Shown: one piece after another, positions 46,555-55,689 of the stretch
How the letters are laid out: each line of letters opens with the position of its first letter
Position numbering within the stretch: the stretch's first letter is position 1
Source of the DNA: Mesorhizobium norvegicum
GTDB lineage: Bacteria > Pseudomonadota > Alphaproteobacteria > Rhizobiales > Rhizobiaceae
Direction of reading: 5' to 3'
Assembly (NCBI RefSeq): GCF_004919685.1
Contig: NZ_SMYZ01000005.1
Coordinates: forward strand, 1 to 64,000
Length of the DNA: 64,000 nt
The notes under the pieces: model-generated
Databases searched by the model: none
What the model saw: only the letters and a program-made list of their open reading frames with translations
What the model was told of the DNA's origin: nothing
Translations under genes and position numbers: made by a program

Positions 46555-47309
46555 GCATCGGTTACGTGGCCTATCTGTTGCTTGCGCTGGTCGTGGTCAT
46601 GTTCCTGTCCGCGGCCATTCGCATCCTGAGGGAATATCAGCGCGGCGTGGTCTTCACGCTCGGCCGCTTCACCGGGGTCAAGGGTCCCGGTCTCATCATC
46701 CTCGTCCCCTTCGTCCAGCAGATGGTGAAGGTCGATCTGCGAGTGGTGGTGCAGGACGTGCCGCCGCAGGACGTCATTTCGCGCGACAACGTCTCGGTGA
46801 AGGTCAACGCGGTGCTCTATTTCCGCATCGTCGACGCCGAGCGGGCGATCATCCAGGTCGAGGACTTCATGGCCGCGACCAACCAACTGGCGCAGACCAC
46901 GCTGCGCTCGGTGCTCGGCAAGCACGAGCTCGACGAGATGCTGGCCGAGCGCGACAAGCTCAACAGCGATATCCAGGAGATCCTCGACCAGCGCACCGAC
47001 GCCTGGGGCATCAAGGTGTCCAATGTCGAGATCAAGCACGTCGACCTGAACGAAAGCATGATCCGCGCCATCGCCAAGCAGGCCGAAGCCGAGCGGCTGC
47101 GGCGCGCCAAGGTGATCAATGCCGATGGCGAGCAGCAGGCGGCGGCGAAACTGGTCGAGGCGGGCCGGATGCTGGCAGCCGAGCCGCAGGCCATGCAGCT
47201 GCGCTATTTCGAGGCGCTGCACGACATCGCCGGCGAGCGCTCGTCCACGGTGGTGTTCCCGCTGCCGGTGGATCTGCTCAGCCAGTTCATGAAGGGGCAG
47301 GGGAAGTAA
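46551..47309 (+). CDS. Slipin (stomatin/band 7, SPFH) membrane protein
   Basis: This 252-residue protein has an N-terminal membrane hairpin ([20 protein letters not shown]) and an SPFH domain with the slipin signature [33 protein letters not shown], then [20 protein letters not shown] and a coiled-coil C-terminus. Stomatin-like proteins build oligomeric membrane microdomains. The ATG at 46551 overlaps the NfeD stop; an overlapping frame that reaches back to 45123 in the NfeD region is not coding. The NfeD-slipin pair is a conserved operon in bacteria and archaea. Confidence 0.95.
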   Translation: MSIGYVAYLLLALVVVMFLSAAIRILREYQRGVVFTLGRFTGVKGPGLIILVPFVQQMVKVDLRVVVQDVPPQDVISRDNVSVKVNAVLYFRIVDAERAIIQVEDFMAATNQLAQTTLRSVLGKHELDEMLAERDKLNSDIQEILDQRTDAWGIKVSNVEIKHVDLNESMIRAIAKQAEAERLRRAKVINADGEQQAAAKLVEAGRMLAAEPQAMQLRYFEALHDIAGERSSTVVFPLPVDLLSQFMKGQGK

Positions 47310-47353
47310 GAAGGGAGGAGTGCGTACTCTCCCCTACGCGGACATCAGCGGCT

Positions 47354-48283
47354 TCACCGCCGCCAGGGCGGCTCCGGCGCGAAGCGCTTGCCGATCCAGT
47401 CGGCGAAGGCGCGGGTCTTGGCGGCTTGGCCCCTGGCTGAGGGCGTGACGACATAGACCGCGCCTTCGTCGGCCAGCGTCCAGTCCTCCAGGACCGGCAC
47501 CAGCCGTCCGTCGGCGAGTTCGCGGCCGACCAGCCAGTCGGTGCTCATCATCAGGCCGACGCCTTGCACGGCGGCTTCGACCAGCACCTCGGCATCGTCG
47601 GTGACCAACGGCCCGGAAACCTCGACGCGCGCGCGCCGGCCCTCGCCGTCGGTCATCTCCCAGGCCGGAAAGGTCTGGAAGCCGCTGAAGCCCAGGCAGG
47701 AATGTTCGAGCAGCGCCTGCGGCGTCTCCGGCCTGCCCCTTTGGGCGAGATAGGAGGGGGCGGCGCAGAGCAGCCGGCGCCGCGTTGCCACCTTGCGTGC
47801 TACCAGGCGCGAATCCTCCAGCGCGCCGAGCCGCACGGCGACGTCGAAATTCTCGGCGACCAGATCGGTGAAGCGGTTGGAGAACTCGGCCTCGATGCGG
47901 ACATCGGGAAATTCGGCAAGGAATTGAGGCAGCAGCGGCCCGATCCACATGCGTCCGAACGTGCCGGGCAGCGCCAGTCTGAGCAGGCCGCGCGGGCCGC
48001 CGCCGGCATGCGCCGACGCCGCGGCCTCGGCCTCGTCGACGGAGGCGAGGATGGCGCGCACGCGCACCAGGAATTCGGCACCCGCTTCGGTCAGCGACAC
48101 GCTGCGCGTCGTGCGATGGAGCAGCCTGACGCCCAGCCGCTCCTCCAGCGATTGCAGGCGCCGCGACAGGATGGTCGCGTCGCGCCCGACACGCGCCGCC
48201 GCCCTGGTGAAGGAGCGCGCCTCGGCGATGGCCGCGAAGGCCGCCATTTCGGCAAGGGCCACTGGTTCGTGGGATTGCTGCAT
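47354..48283 (-). CDS. LysR family transcriptional regulator
   Basis: This 309-residue regulator has an N-terminal winged helix-turn-helix (about 9-70: EMAAFAAIAEARSFTRAAARVG, SRRLQSLEERLGVRLLHRTTRSVSLTEAG) and a periplasmic-binding-protein-like effector domain of the CrgA/DsdC type. It is divergent from the quinone oxidoreductase gene with 96 bases between the starts, the usual layout for a LysR protein that controls its neighbour and itself. The 3' end converges with the slipin gene, 44 bases away. Confidence 0.93.
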   Translation of the reverse strand: MQQSHEPVALAEMAAFAAIAEARSFTRAAARVGRDATILSRRLQSLEERLGVRLLHRTTRSVSLTEAGAEFLVRVRAILASVDEAEAAASAHAGGGPRGLLRLALPGTFGRMWIGPLLPQFLAEFPDVRIEAEFSNRFTDLVAENFDVAVRLGALEDSRLVARKVATRRRLLCAAPSYLAQRGRPETPQALLEHSCLGFSGFQTFPAWEMTDGEGRRARVEVSGPLVTDDAEVLVEAAVQGVGLMMSTDWLVGRELADGRLVPVLEDWTLADEGAVYVVTPSARGQAAKTRAFADWIGKRFAPEPPWRR

Positions 48284-48379
48284 TATTCGCAGTACTCAAA
48301 TGCAATTGGCAAGGATTATCCAGGAATAGCGCAGCAGATAGGTTCACTCAACCATCAATCGTCCCACCGGAGTGAAACC

Positions 48380-49390
48380 ATGAAAGCCATCGAACTGAGC
48401 CAACCCAGGCTGGACGCCTTCCGCGCCGCCACCGTTGCCACCCCCGAACCGCAGCGCGGCGAGGTGCTGATCCGTCAGCGTGCGGCAAGCCTCAATTTCG
48501 TCGATGTCGCGGTGGCGAGCGGCAATTATCCCGGACCGAGCTTTCCGCTCATCCCCGTCGCCGACGGCGCTGGCGAGATCGTCGCGCTGGGCGAGGGCGT
48601 TACGAGATTCGCGGTCGGTGATCGCGTCGTCGCCCATGCCAAGCCGCGCTGGATCGGTGGCCGGCCGCGGCCTTACGAGATGACGCAGATGCGCGGCATC
48701 TCGCTGCCGGGGTCGTTGGCCGAATATGTCGCGCTGCCGGCCAATTCGATCGTGCCGGTCCCGGCGCATCTCTCCTTCGAGGCGGCGTCGACGTTGCCGA
48801 TCGCCGGCACCACCGCCTGGAACGCCATCCGCGCCGCCGATGTCGGGCCGGGCTCGGTCGTCGTGCTGCTCGGCACCGGCGGCGTCTCGATCTTCACCCT
48901 GCAGCTTGCGAAGGCCGCCGGCGCCACCGTCATCATCACTTCGTCGTCGGACGAGAAGCTGGAGCGGGCGAAGGCACTGGGCGCCGATCATCTCATCAAC
49001 TACCGCGCGACGCCCGACTGGGACGGCAAGGTGCTGGAGCTGACCGGCGGCCTCGGCGCCGACCTCGTCGTCGAGACCGGCGGCACCGCCACCTTCGCCC
49101 GCGCCATCAACGCCACCGCGCCCGGCGGCACGCTGTTCACCATCGGCTTCGTCACCGGCACCGAGGCCACGGTCAATCTGCTGCCGATCATCATCAAGGC
49201 GCTGAAGGTGGTCGGCAACAACACCGGATCGGTGTCCGACCTTCGCGACGCCGCCCGCGCGATCGGTGCCGCCAGGATCGAGCCGGTCGTCGACAAGGTG
49301 TTTTCACCTGATGAAGCGGCCGAAGCCTACGCCCACATGGCCGCCGGCGGCCTGCACTTCGGCAAGCTGGTGTTCGGGTTGGAGTGGTGA
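48380..49390 (+). CDS. Zinc-independent quinone oxidoreductase / MDR-type NADPH reductase
   Basis: This 336-residue medium-chain dehydrogenase/reductase starts at the ATG at 48380, preceded by CGGAG. The GroES-like half has SLNFVDVAVASGNYPGP and the Rossmann half has VVLLGTGGVSIFTLQLAKAAGA with HLINYRATPDW. The zinc-binding residues of alcohol dehydrogenases are absent, so a quinone or enone reductase is likely. It is divergent from the LysR gene. A related enzyme is encoded at 60880-61884, and both share the GADxxINYxAxPDW stretch. Confidence 0.92.
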   Translation: MKAIELSQPRLDAFRAATVATPEPQRGEVLIRQRAASLNFVDVAVASGNYPGPSFPLIPVADGAGEIVALGEGVTRFAVGDRVVAHAKPRWIGGRPRPYEMTQMRGISLPGSLAEYVALPANSIVPVPAHLSFEAASTLPIAGTTAWNAIRAADVGPGSVVVLLGTGGVSIFTLQLAKAAGATVIITSSSDEKLERAKALGADHLINYRATPDWDGKVLELTGGLGADLVVETGGTATFARAINATAPGGTLFTIGFVTGTEATVNLLPIIIKALKVVGNNTGSVSDLRDAARAIGAARIEPVVDKVFSPDEAAEAYAHMAAGGLHFGKLVFGLEW

Positions 49391-49404
49391 TCAGCGAAGG
49401 CGGT

Positions 49405-49442
49405 GGAGTTGCCAATCTCCCCCTCAAGGGGGGAGATTACTC
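49405..49442. repeat. REP-like palindrome between convergent genes
   Basis: gccaatctccccctcaagg with ggggagattactcgc forms a short GC-rich palindrome between the 3' ends of the quinone oxidoreductase and molybdenum hydroxylase genes. It may also serve as a bidirectional terminator. Confidence 0.65.
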
Positions 49443-49451
49443 GCTTCACCC

Positions 49452-51743
49452 TCAGATCAACTTCTCCAAGGTAATCGGCAAGTCCCGCACCCTCTTCCCC
49501 GTGGCGTGAAACACCGCATTGGCAATGGCGGGCGCCACGCCGACGATGGCGAGCTCGCCGACACCCTTGCCGCCGAGCACCGAGGAATGCAGGTCGGGGA
49601 TGCCGACCGAGATCACCTCGATGTCGGGAATGTCGGCATTGGTCGGCACCAGATAATCGGCGAGGTTGTTGTTGACGATGCGGCCGTGGCGGCGGTCGAC
49701 GATGCCTTCTTCGAGCAGCGCCTGGCCGATGCCCATTATGATGCCGCCCTTCCACTGGCTTTCGGCGAGTTTCGGATTGTAGAGTCGGCCGGAATCCAGC
49801 GCCGACACGACGCGTGATACGCGCACCGTGCCGAAATCCTCGTCGACGTGCACTTCGATGAAATGGGCGCACCAGGAATGGCGGGAATAGTCGCCCTCGG
49901 TGTGCGGCAGCGCCATGGCGATGGTGGTGTAGTTCTTGTAGCGGTCCTCTGGCGTCGAATTGGCCGGCATGGTGTCGCCGGTGGCCTCGATGTGGTCGCG
50001 GCCGACGCTTTTGAGCAGTTCGGCGATCGAGACATCGGGGCCGTCGCCGCGCGGCGAGCCGATACGGCCATTGGCGACGACCAGCGTGTTGGCCTGCAGC
50101 GCATGGAAGGGCGAGCGCGGATCGCTGATCGCCAGCCCCACCAACTGGTCGAGCGCCGAGGTCGCCGCCTTGTAGACCGCACCCGTCATGACGCCGGCCA
50201 GCCGCGAGCCGCCGGTGACGCCGGCGCGGGGGAAGCGGGAGTCGCCGAGCTTCACCACCACGTCGTCAGCTCGCACGCCGACCGTTTCGGCGGCGGTCTG
50301 CGCCAGGATGGTGTAGGTGCCCTGGCCCATGTCGATCGAGGAGCTTTCGACCTCGACCGAGCCGTCGGCCAGGATGCGCACGATCGCCTCGCCATAGGCG
50401 CGCCGCACCGGATAGGTGCCGGCGGCGACGCCCCAGCCGATCAGCTGGTTGCCATCGCGCATCGAGCGCGGTTCTGGCGAGCGCTTCGACCAGCCGAAGC
50501 GCTCCGCGCCTGCGGCAAAAGCCTCGCGCAACTGTCTGGTCGACCAGGCTTTTTTGGCATACGGATCCTGCTCGGCATAGTTTCTCAGCCGGATCTCCAG
50601 CGGATCGATGCCGACCTCGTAGGCGAGTTCGTCGATGGCGCTTTCGATGCCGAAAGCCGAGGGGTTTTCGCCCGGCGCGCGCATGGCGCCCGGCACCACC
50701 GAATTGACCCGCACGACATTCTGCTTCGAGGAGAAATTCGGCGTCGCGTACATGATCGAGGTGACCGATCCGAGCGGCTCGACCCACATGCCGTCGATCG
50801 ATGTCTCGTTGACGCCGCGATGCACGATCGACTGGATTTTTCCTTGCGCGTCGGCGCCGATCGTCACCGTCTGGCGCGTCGCCGCGCGGCCACCGTAACC
50901 GGTGAAGGTCTGCGGCCGCGTCATCACCAGCCGCACCGGCCGGCCGAGCATTTTGGCCGCACATGCTGCCACCGCACCATGGCTGAGCGCCAGCGCCTTG
51001 GAGCCGAAGCCACCGCCAATATAGGGCGAGACCAGCCGCACATTCTCGAACGGCACGCCGAACCATTCGGCATAGGTGCGCGCCATGCCGTCCAGCCACT
51101 GGCTCGGCTCCCACACAGTGAGTTGATCGCCCTCCCAGCGGGCGATCAGGCCATGCGGTTCCATCGGCGCCTGGTATTCGCGCGGCGTGTTGTAGGCGGC
51201 GCAGATCCGCACCGGGGCCGAGGCGAAAGCAGCTTGCGCATCGCCCCATTCCTTGGTCATGGCGTCGATCGGAATGCCGTCGCCGGCCTTGGCATCGCTG
51301 AGGTCGACGATCGAAGGGGCCTCATCATAGCTGAGCTTGACCAGCGCTGCCGCCGCGACTGCCTGCTCGAAGGTTTCCGCCACGATCGCCGCGACATGCT
51401 GGCCAGAAAAAGTGATGTCGCGCGCCAGCGGGCAATAGGGCTTGTCGGGCGGCGGCGTGCCGAACCAGTCCGAGGCGGTCCTGAGGCTGATGATGGTGTC
51501 CGGCGTCAGCACTTGCAGCACGCCGGGCGCTGCCTCGGCCGCCTTGGTGTCGATCGCGCGCACCTTGCCGGATGCAATCGTGCTTTCGACCAGCACGGCG
51601 TAAGCGAGCCCTTCGAGCTGCTGCTCGACGGCGTATTTCGCAGCGCCGGTGATCTTGGCCGGGCCGTCGACGCGCGACAGCCGGCCGCCGACAGCTTCCG
51701 CACCGTCGGATGCGTCACCATGTCTGATGTTGTGAACCGTCAT
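49452..51743 (-). CDS. Xanthine dehydrogenase-family molybdopterin subunit, operon 1
   Basis: This 763-residue large subunit carries the molybdenum cofactor and substrate pocket. The N-terminal a/b-hammerhead domain covers about 15-130 (RVDGPAKITGAAKYAVE), followed by cofactor-binding regions with VSPYIGGGFGSKAL, GAMRAPGENPSAFGIESAIDELA and SIDMGQGTYTI, and the catalytic-glutamate segment GGKGVGELAIVGVAPAIANAVFHA near the end. It overlaps the FAD-subunit gene by 4 nt. It resembles the PaoC/YagR group, which oxidise aldehydes; the substrate is not deducible. The protein is 763 residues against 752 for the paralogue in operon 2. Confidence 0.92.
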   Translation of the reverse strand: MTVHNIRHGDASDGAEAVGGRLSRVDGPAKITGAAKYAVEQQLEGLAYAVLVESTIASGKVRAIDTKAAEAAPGVLQVLTPDTIISLRTASDWFGTPPPDKPYCPLARDITFSGQHVAAIVAETFEQAVAAAALVKLSYDEAPSIVDLSDAKAGDGIPIDAMTKEWGDAQAAFASAPVRICAAYNTPREYQAPMEPHGLIARWEGDQLTVWEPSQWLDGMARTYAEWFGVPFENVRLVSPYIGGGFGSKALALSHGAVAACAAKMLGRPVRLVMTRPQTFTGYGGRAATRQTVTIGADAQGKIQSIVHRGVNETSIDGMWVEPLGSVTSIMYATPNFSSKQNVVRVNSVVPGAMRAPGENPSAFGIESAIDELAYEVGIDPLEIRLRNYAEQDPYAKKAWSTRQLREAFAAGAERFGWSKRSPEPRSMRDGNQLIGWGVAAGTYPVRRAYGEAIVRILADGSVEVESSSIDMGQGTYTILAQTAAETVGVRADDVVVKLGDSRFPRAGVTGGSRLAGVMTGAVYKAATSALDQLVGLAISDPRSPFHALQANTLVVANGRIGSPRGDGPDVSIAELLKSVGRDHIEATGDTMPANSTPEDRYKNYTTIAMALPHTEGDYSRHSWCAHFIEVHVDEDFGTVRVSRVVSALDSGRLYNPKLAESQWKGGIIMGIGQALLEEGIVDRRHGRIVNNNLADYLVPTNADIPDIEVISVGIPDLHSSVLGGKGVGELAIVGVAPAIANAVFHATGKRVRDLPITLEKLI

Positions 51744-52723
51744 GCCGTTTCTCCCATCTTGAGAATAGCCCGCGCCACGACGCGCGGCGCGAGCTCGATC
51801 TTGTAGTGGTTGGCGCCATGGTCGACGGCGCCCTCGACAGCGAGCAGGCTGGCGGCGCGGACGGCATCCGGCTCCAGCACCTTGCCCTTCAGCGCGTCTT
51901 CCACGGCCCGCGCACGCCAGGGCTTTGTCGCGACGCCGCCGAGCGCCACGCGCAAATCACGGATGGTGCGCCCATCGGCCTCGAATTCGATGCCGACGGC
52001 GGCACTTGCGGCGGCAAACTCATAGGATTGCCGGTCGCGGATCTTGAGGTAGGTCGAACGCCGGGCAGAGGCCAAGCTGGGAATCTCGATCGCGGTGATC
52101 ATCTCGCCCGGTTCGATCGCGTGTTCCTTGTCCGGCGTAGCGCCGGGCAGCAGGAAAAAGTCGTCGACCGGGATCTGGCGCTGGCCCAGATGCACGATGG
52201 CATCGAAGGCGACCAGGGCCACCGCGAGGTCACCGGGATACATGGCGATGCAGGCGTCGCTGGTGCCGAGCACGGCATGTCCCCTCGTGACACCGCCGAT
52301 GGCCGAACAGCCGCTGCCAGGTTCCCGTTTGTTGCAGGCCGGGAAATTCGAGGGATCGCGGAAATAGGGGCAGCGCGTGCGCTGCATCAGATTGCCGCCG
52401 ATGGTCGCCATGTTGCGGATCTGCGCCGAGGCCGCCTGCCACAGGGCTTCGGAGACGGCGGGGAAGCGGCTCTTGATGTCGGCATGGTCGGCGACATGGC
52501 CCATCTTGGCGAGCGTGCCGATGGTGGCGCCGCGCTCGCTCACCTCGATGCTGTCCAACCCCTTGAGATGGGTGATGTCGACCAGCGTCTCGGGCTCGGC
52601 GACGCCGCATTTGGCGAGATCGATCAGCGTGGTGCCGCCGGCGAGCAGCATGGCGCCGGGCAGGGCGGCCGCCTGTCGTGCGGCATCGATCGAGCCGGCG
52701 CGCAGATAGGAAAAATCCCTCAT
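51740..52723 (-). CDS. FAD-binding subunit of molybdenum hydroxylase, operon 1
   Basis: This 327-residue subunit starts MRDFSYLRAGSIDAAR at the ATG at 52723, which overlaps the 2Fe-2S subunit stop by ATGA; the longer frame to 53056 lies within that gene. It has the FAD pyrophosphate loop LPGAMLLAGGTTLIDLAK and ATIGGNLMQRTRC. C118, C130 and C139 fall in an insertion (RCPYFRDPSNFPACNKREPGSGC) that in PaoB-type subunits holds a 4Fe-4S cluster. It passes electrons between the iron-sulfur subunit and FAD. A fifth cluster ligand was not located by eye. Confidence 0.92.
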   Translation of the reverse strand: MRDFSYLRAGSIDAARQAAALPGAMLLAGGTTLIDLAKCGVAEPETLVDITHLKGLDSIEVSERGATIGTLAKMGHVADHADIKSRFPAVSEALWQAASAQIRNMATIGGNLMQRTRCPYFRDPSNFPACNKREPGSGCSAIGGVTRGHAVLGTSDACIAMYPGDLAVALVAFDAIVHLGQRQIPVDDFFLLPGATPDKEHAIEPGEMITAIEIPSLASARRSTYLKIRDRQSYEFAAASAAVGIEFEADGRTIRDLRVALGGVATKPWRARAVEDALKGKVLEPDAVRAASLLAVEGAVDHGANHYKIELAPRVVARAILKMGETA

Positions 52724-53199
52724 GACTGGACCTCCAGGGCTGCCTGGCGGACAGCGGCGACGATGTGCGGATAGGCGCCGCAGCGGCAGAGATTGCCGGC
52801 CATGTATTCGCGGATTTCCTCGTCCGAGCCGGCATGGCCTTCGCGGATACAAGCGACCGCCGACATGATCTGGCCGGGCGTGCAATAGCCGCACTGGAAG
52901 GCGTCCTGTTCGAGGAAGGCAGCCTGCACGGGATGCATTTCGCCCTCCCGTGCAAGCCCCTCTATGGTGGTGACGGTGCGGCCCTCGACTTGTGCGGCCA
53001 GCGTCAGGCAGGCCAGCACGCGCTCGCCGTCGACATGCACCGTGCAGGCGCCGCACTGGCCGTGGTCGCAGCCCTTCTTGGTGCCGGTCAGGCCGAGGCG
53101 GTCGCGCAAGGCATCGAGCAGCGTGACGCGCGGCTCAAGTTGCAGTTCGTGATGGTCGCCGTTGATATCGAGATGGACGGGGACTGTTGTTCTAGTCAT
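52720..53199 (-). CDS. 2Fe-2S subunit of molybdenum hydroxylase, operon 1
   Basis: This 159-residue subunit has both 2Fe-2S motifs: the plant-ferredoxin-like CDHGQCGACTVHVDGERVLAC and the C-terminal FQCGYCTPGQIMS with NLCRCGAYPHI, eight cysteines in total. The start at 53199 (MTRTTVPVHLD) is preferred; the frame also extends to 53244. There is no Tat signal, unlike E. coli YagT/PaoA, so this enzyme should be cytoplasmic. The 31 bases at 53197-53227 around the start are identical to those of the paralogue at 57229-57259. Confidence 0.93.
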   Translation of the reverse strand: MTRTTVPVHLDINGDHHELQLEPRVTLLDALRDRLGLTGTKKGCDHGQCGACTVHVDGERVLACLTLAAQVEGRTVTTIEGLAREGEMHPVQAAFLEQDAFQCGYCTPGQIMSAVACIREGHAGSDEEIREYMAGNLCRCGAYPHIVAAVRQAALEVQS

Positions 53200-53323
53200 G
53201 GGCGTCTGGCTCCAGTTGCTTGACGCGAAGTCGGTTGATCTCATGTTGGGCAGGCGGTGGACCTAGTGCCAACTGTCCGGCCCTTCGCTGTCGCTGCCTG
53301 CCCTTCGGGCGTTCAGCCCCTTA

Positions 53324-53344
53324 AAAAGGTCCACTGGACCTTTT
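53324..53344. terminator. Bidirectional terminator-like hairpin
   Basis: AAAAGGTCC-ACT-GGACCTTTT is a 9-bp stem with A and T runs at its outer ends, so either strand would give a stem followed by U. Beside it, GCGGGAAGCCAA (53385-53396) pairs with TTGGCTTCCCGC (53401-53412) around four bases. Both lie in the 231-base gap after the second molybdenum hydroxylase operon's last gene. Nothing else is seen there. Confidence 0.65.
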
Positions 53345-53430
53345 GATCCGCCCGAAGGCGGACCGGGCCTTCACCGTTCGTTGTGCGGGAAGCCAAGCAG
53401 TTGGCTTCCCGCCCACGTCGCGACCACTCG

Positions 53431-55689
53431 TCACCCCAGCAGGTCCTCGATGCGGATGGGAAAGCGCCGGGGCCGCACGCCGGTTGCATGCCAGACCGCA
53501 TTGGCGACAGCGCCGGCCGTGCCGGTAATGCCGATTTCGCCAACGCCCTTGATGCCGAGCGCGTTGACGTAGGGGTCGTCCTCGTGGACCAGCAGCGCCT
53601 CGACCGACGGCACGTCGGCATTCACCGGAACATGATATTCGGCGAGGTTGGCATTCTGGATCCGGCCCGAGCGCCGGTCGGTGATGGCTTCCTCATGCAG
53701 CGCGAAGGAAATGCCCCAGATCATGCCGCCATAATACTGGCTGCGCACCAGCCGCGGATTGATAACCCGTCCGGCGGCGAACGCGCCGACCAGCCTTGTG
53801 ACACGGATCTGGCCGAAATCGGGGTCAACCTTCACCTCGGCGAACACGGCGCCGTGCGCGTGCTTGGCATAGGTTTCCTGGGACGCCGGGTCTGGCGCGC
53901 CCTTGCCGTGGCCTTCGATCTCGGTGAGGCCCGCGCGTGTGAGTATCTCGGCATAGCTTTCACCGCGGCTTTCATCGTCGCGCCGGTAAAGGCGGCCGCC
54001 GCGCGCCAGCACGCCTTCATTGCCGGCGCCGAACAGCGGCGAGGCCTCGTTGCCGGTGGCGAGATCGGCGAGCCTGGCGATGACGGCGGCGCCCGCATTG
54101 TGGATCGCCATGCCGGCCGTCGCCGTGTGGCCGGAGCCGCCGGCAATGCCTGCATTGGGCAGGTCGGAACTGCCGGCCCTGAACTCGACCCGGTCGATGT
54201 CCAGTCCCAGCCCGTCGGCGGCGATCTGGGCAAACGCTGTCCAGGCGCCTTGTCCCATATCCTGCGCGCCGGTCTCCATCAGGCCGCTGCCATCGGCCCT
54301 CAGCACCGCATGCGCCTCGGCCTGGAACATGATGGCCGGAAACGTCGCCGTGCCCATGCCCCAGCCGGTCAGGAAACCGTCCGCGTCGCGCATCAGCCGC
54401 GGCTGAAGCGGGCGGCTCGCCCAGCCGAACGTCTCAGCCGCTTGTCTGTAGCATTCGCGCAGCGCCTTGGAGGAAAACGGCTTGCCGGTCATCGGCTCGA
54501 CCTCGGCATAGTTCCGCAGCCGAAATTCCAGCGGGTCCATGCCGCAGGCGTGAGCCGCCTCATCGATAGCGCTCTCCAGCGCGATCGAGCCGGTGGCTTC
54601 GCCGGGCGCCCGCATGAACAGCGGCGTACCAGTGTCGAGCCGCACGGCATCGTGCGAGGTGGCGATGGCCGGGCTGGCATAGAGCGTGTGCGAGGCGTCC
54701 GCGGCCGGTTCGAAGAAATCGTCGAACGTGCTCGATGCGGTCCTGGCGTGATGGTCGATCGCCGTCAGCCGCCCTTCGCCATCCATGCCCATGCGCAGCG
54801 TCTGGCGCGTCGGCGCGCGATGGCCGACCGGGCCGTACATCTGCTCGCGCCGCAGCACCAGCTTGACCGGACGGCCAACAAGACGCGCCGCCAGGATGCC
54901 CAGCACCTGCGGACCGGAGATCATGCCTTTCGAACCGAAGCCGCCGCCAAGGAACGGGCTGCGGATGTGGATGTTTTCCGGCGCGATGCCGAACAGGCCG
55001 GCGATGCGGCCCTGCGCCATGGCAAGGCCCTGGCTCGGCGTGTCGATCGACAGCCTGTCGCCATCCCAGGCGACGACGATCGCATGCGGCTCCATGGCGT
55101 TGTGGTACTGGGCCGGGGTCTCGTAGGTGGCTTCGATCCGCGTCTTTGCCGATTTGAGGCCTACCTCGACATCGCCCTTGTGGTGCACGGCCGGACTGCC
55201 GATGCCGACACCACGCGGCACGAAGCTTTCGGCGCCGTCGAGGCCAACGCGCGCCGGCAGGGATTCATAGCGCGGCGACAGCAGGGCTGCCCCTTCGGTC
55301 GCGGCCTCCAGCGTCTCGGCGATCACCACGGCGATGCTTTGGTTGGGGTAGCGGACCTGATCGTTCTGTAGCAAGTCGAGCCGGAACATGAAGGGATGGT
55401 CCTTGGCGTCCGGATCGGCGGCGAGCGCCGGCCGGTTCTTGGGCGTCATCACCTCGACCACGCCGTGGTGCGCCTTGGCCGCCTCGACATCCAGCGCGGC
55501 AACGCGGCCGCGCGCGATGCTAGAGACAGCGAGCACGGCGTAGAGCATGCCGGGCGGATGGTTGTCGGCGGCATAGCGCGCGGCACCGGTGACTTTCAGA
55601 AAGCCGTCGCGGCGGGTCAGCGGCTGGCCGATGCTGGAGCCCTGCCGGGCATGGGCGGGTTGCTGGTTGAGGCTCAGTTCAAGCGTCAT
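53431..55689 (-). CDS. Xanthine dehydrogenase-family molybdopterin subunit, operon 2
   Basis: This 752-residue large subunit has the hammerhead domain (GFLKVTGAARYAADNHPPGML), cofactor motifs SPFLGGGFGSKGM, FMRAPGEATGSIALESAIDEA and AQDMGQGAWTAF, and the C-terminal active-site glutamate in KGVGEIGITGTAGAVANAVWHATG. It overlaps the FAD-subunit gene by 11 nt. Sequence is clearly related to, but not close to, the operon 1 subunit, so the two enzymes probably act on different aldehydes or N-heterocycles. Operon 2 sits next to a TetR gene that may repress it. Confidence 0.92.
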   Translation of the reverse strand: MTLELSLNQQPAHARQGSSIGQPLTRRDGFLKVTGAARYAADNHPPGMLYAVLAVSSIARGRVAALDVEAAKAHHGVVEVMTPKNRPALAADPDAKDHPFMFRLDLLQNDQVRYPNQSIAVVIAETLEAATEGAALLSPRYESLPARVGLDGAESFVPRGVGIGSPAVHHKGDVEVGLKSAKTRIEATYETPAQYHNAMEPHAIVVAWDGDRLSIDTPSQGLAMAQGRIAGLFGIAPENIHIRSPFLGGGFGSKGMISGPQVLGILAARLVGRPVKLVLRREQMYGPVGHRAPTRQTLRMGMDGEGRLTAIDHHARTASSTFDDFFEPAADASHTLYASPAIATSHDAVRLDTGTPLFMRAPGEATGSIALESAIDEAAHACGMDPLEFRLRNYAEVEPMTGKPFSSKALRECYRQAAETFGWASRPLQPRLMRDADGFLTGWGMGTATFPAIMFQAEAHAVLRADGSGLMETGAQDMGQGAWTAFAQIAADGLGLDIDRVEFRAGSSDLPNAGIAGGSGHTATAGMAIHNAGAAVIARLADLATGNEASPLFGAGNEGVLARGGRLYRRDDESRGESYAEILTRAGLTEIEGHGKGAPDPASQETYAKHAHGAVFAEVKVDPDFGQIRVTRLVGAFAAGRVINPRLVRSQYYGGMIWGISFALHEEAITDRRSGRIQNANLAEYHVPVNADVPSVEALLVHEDDPYVNALGIKGVGEIGITGTAGAVANAVWHATGVRPRRFPIRIEDLLG

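Noticed and set aside
47564..48379. In-frame upstream extension of the quinone oxidoreductase
   Set aside because: It is antisense to the LysR gene, and the enzyme has its own ribosome site and normal N-terminus at 48380.
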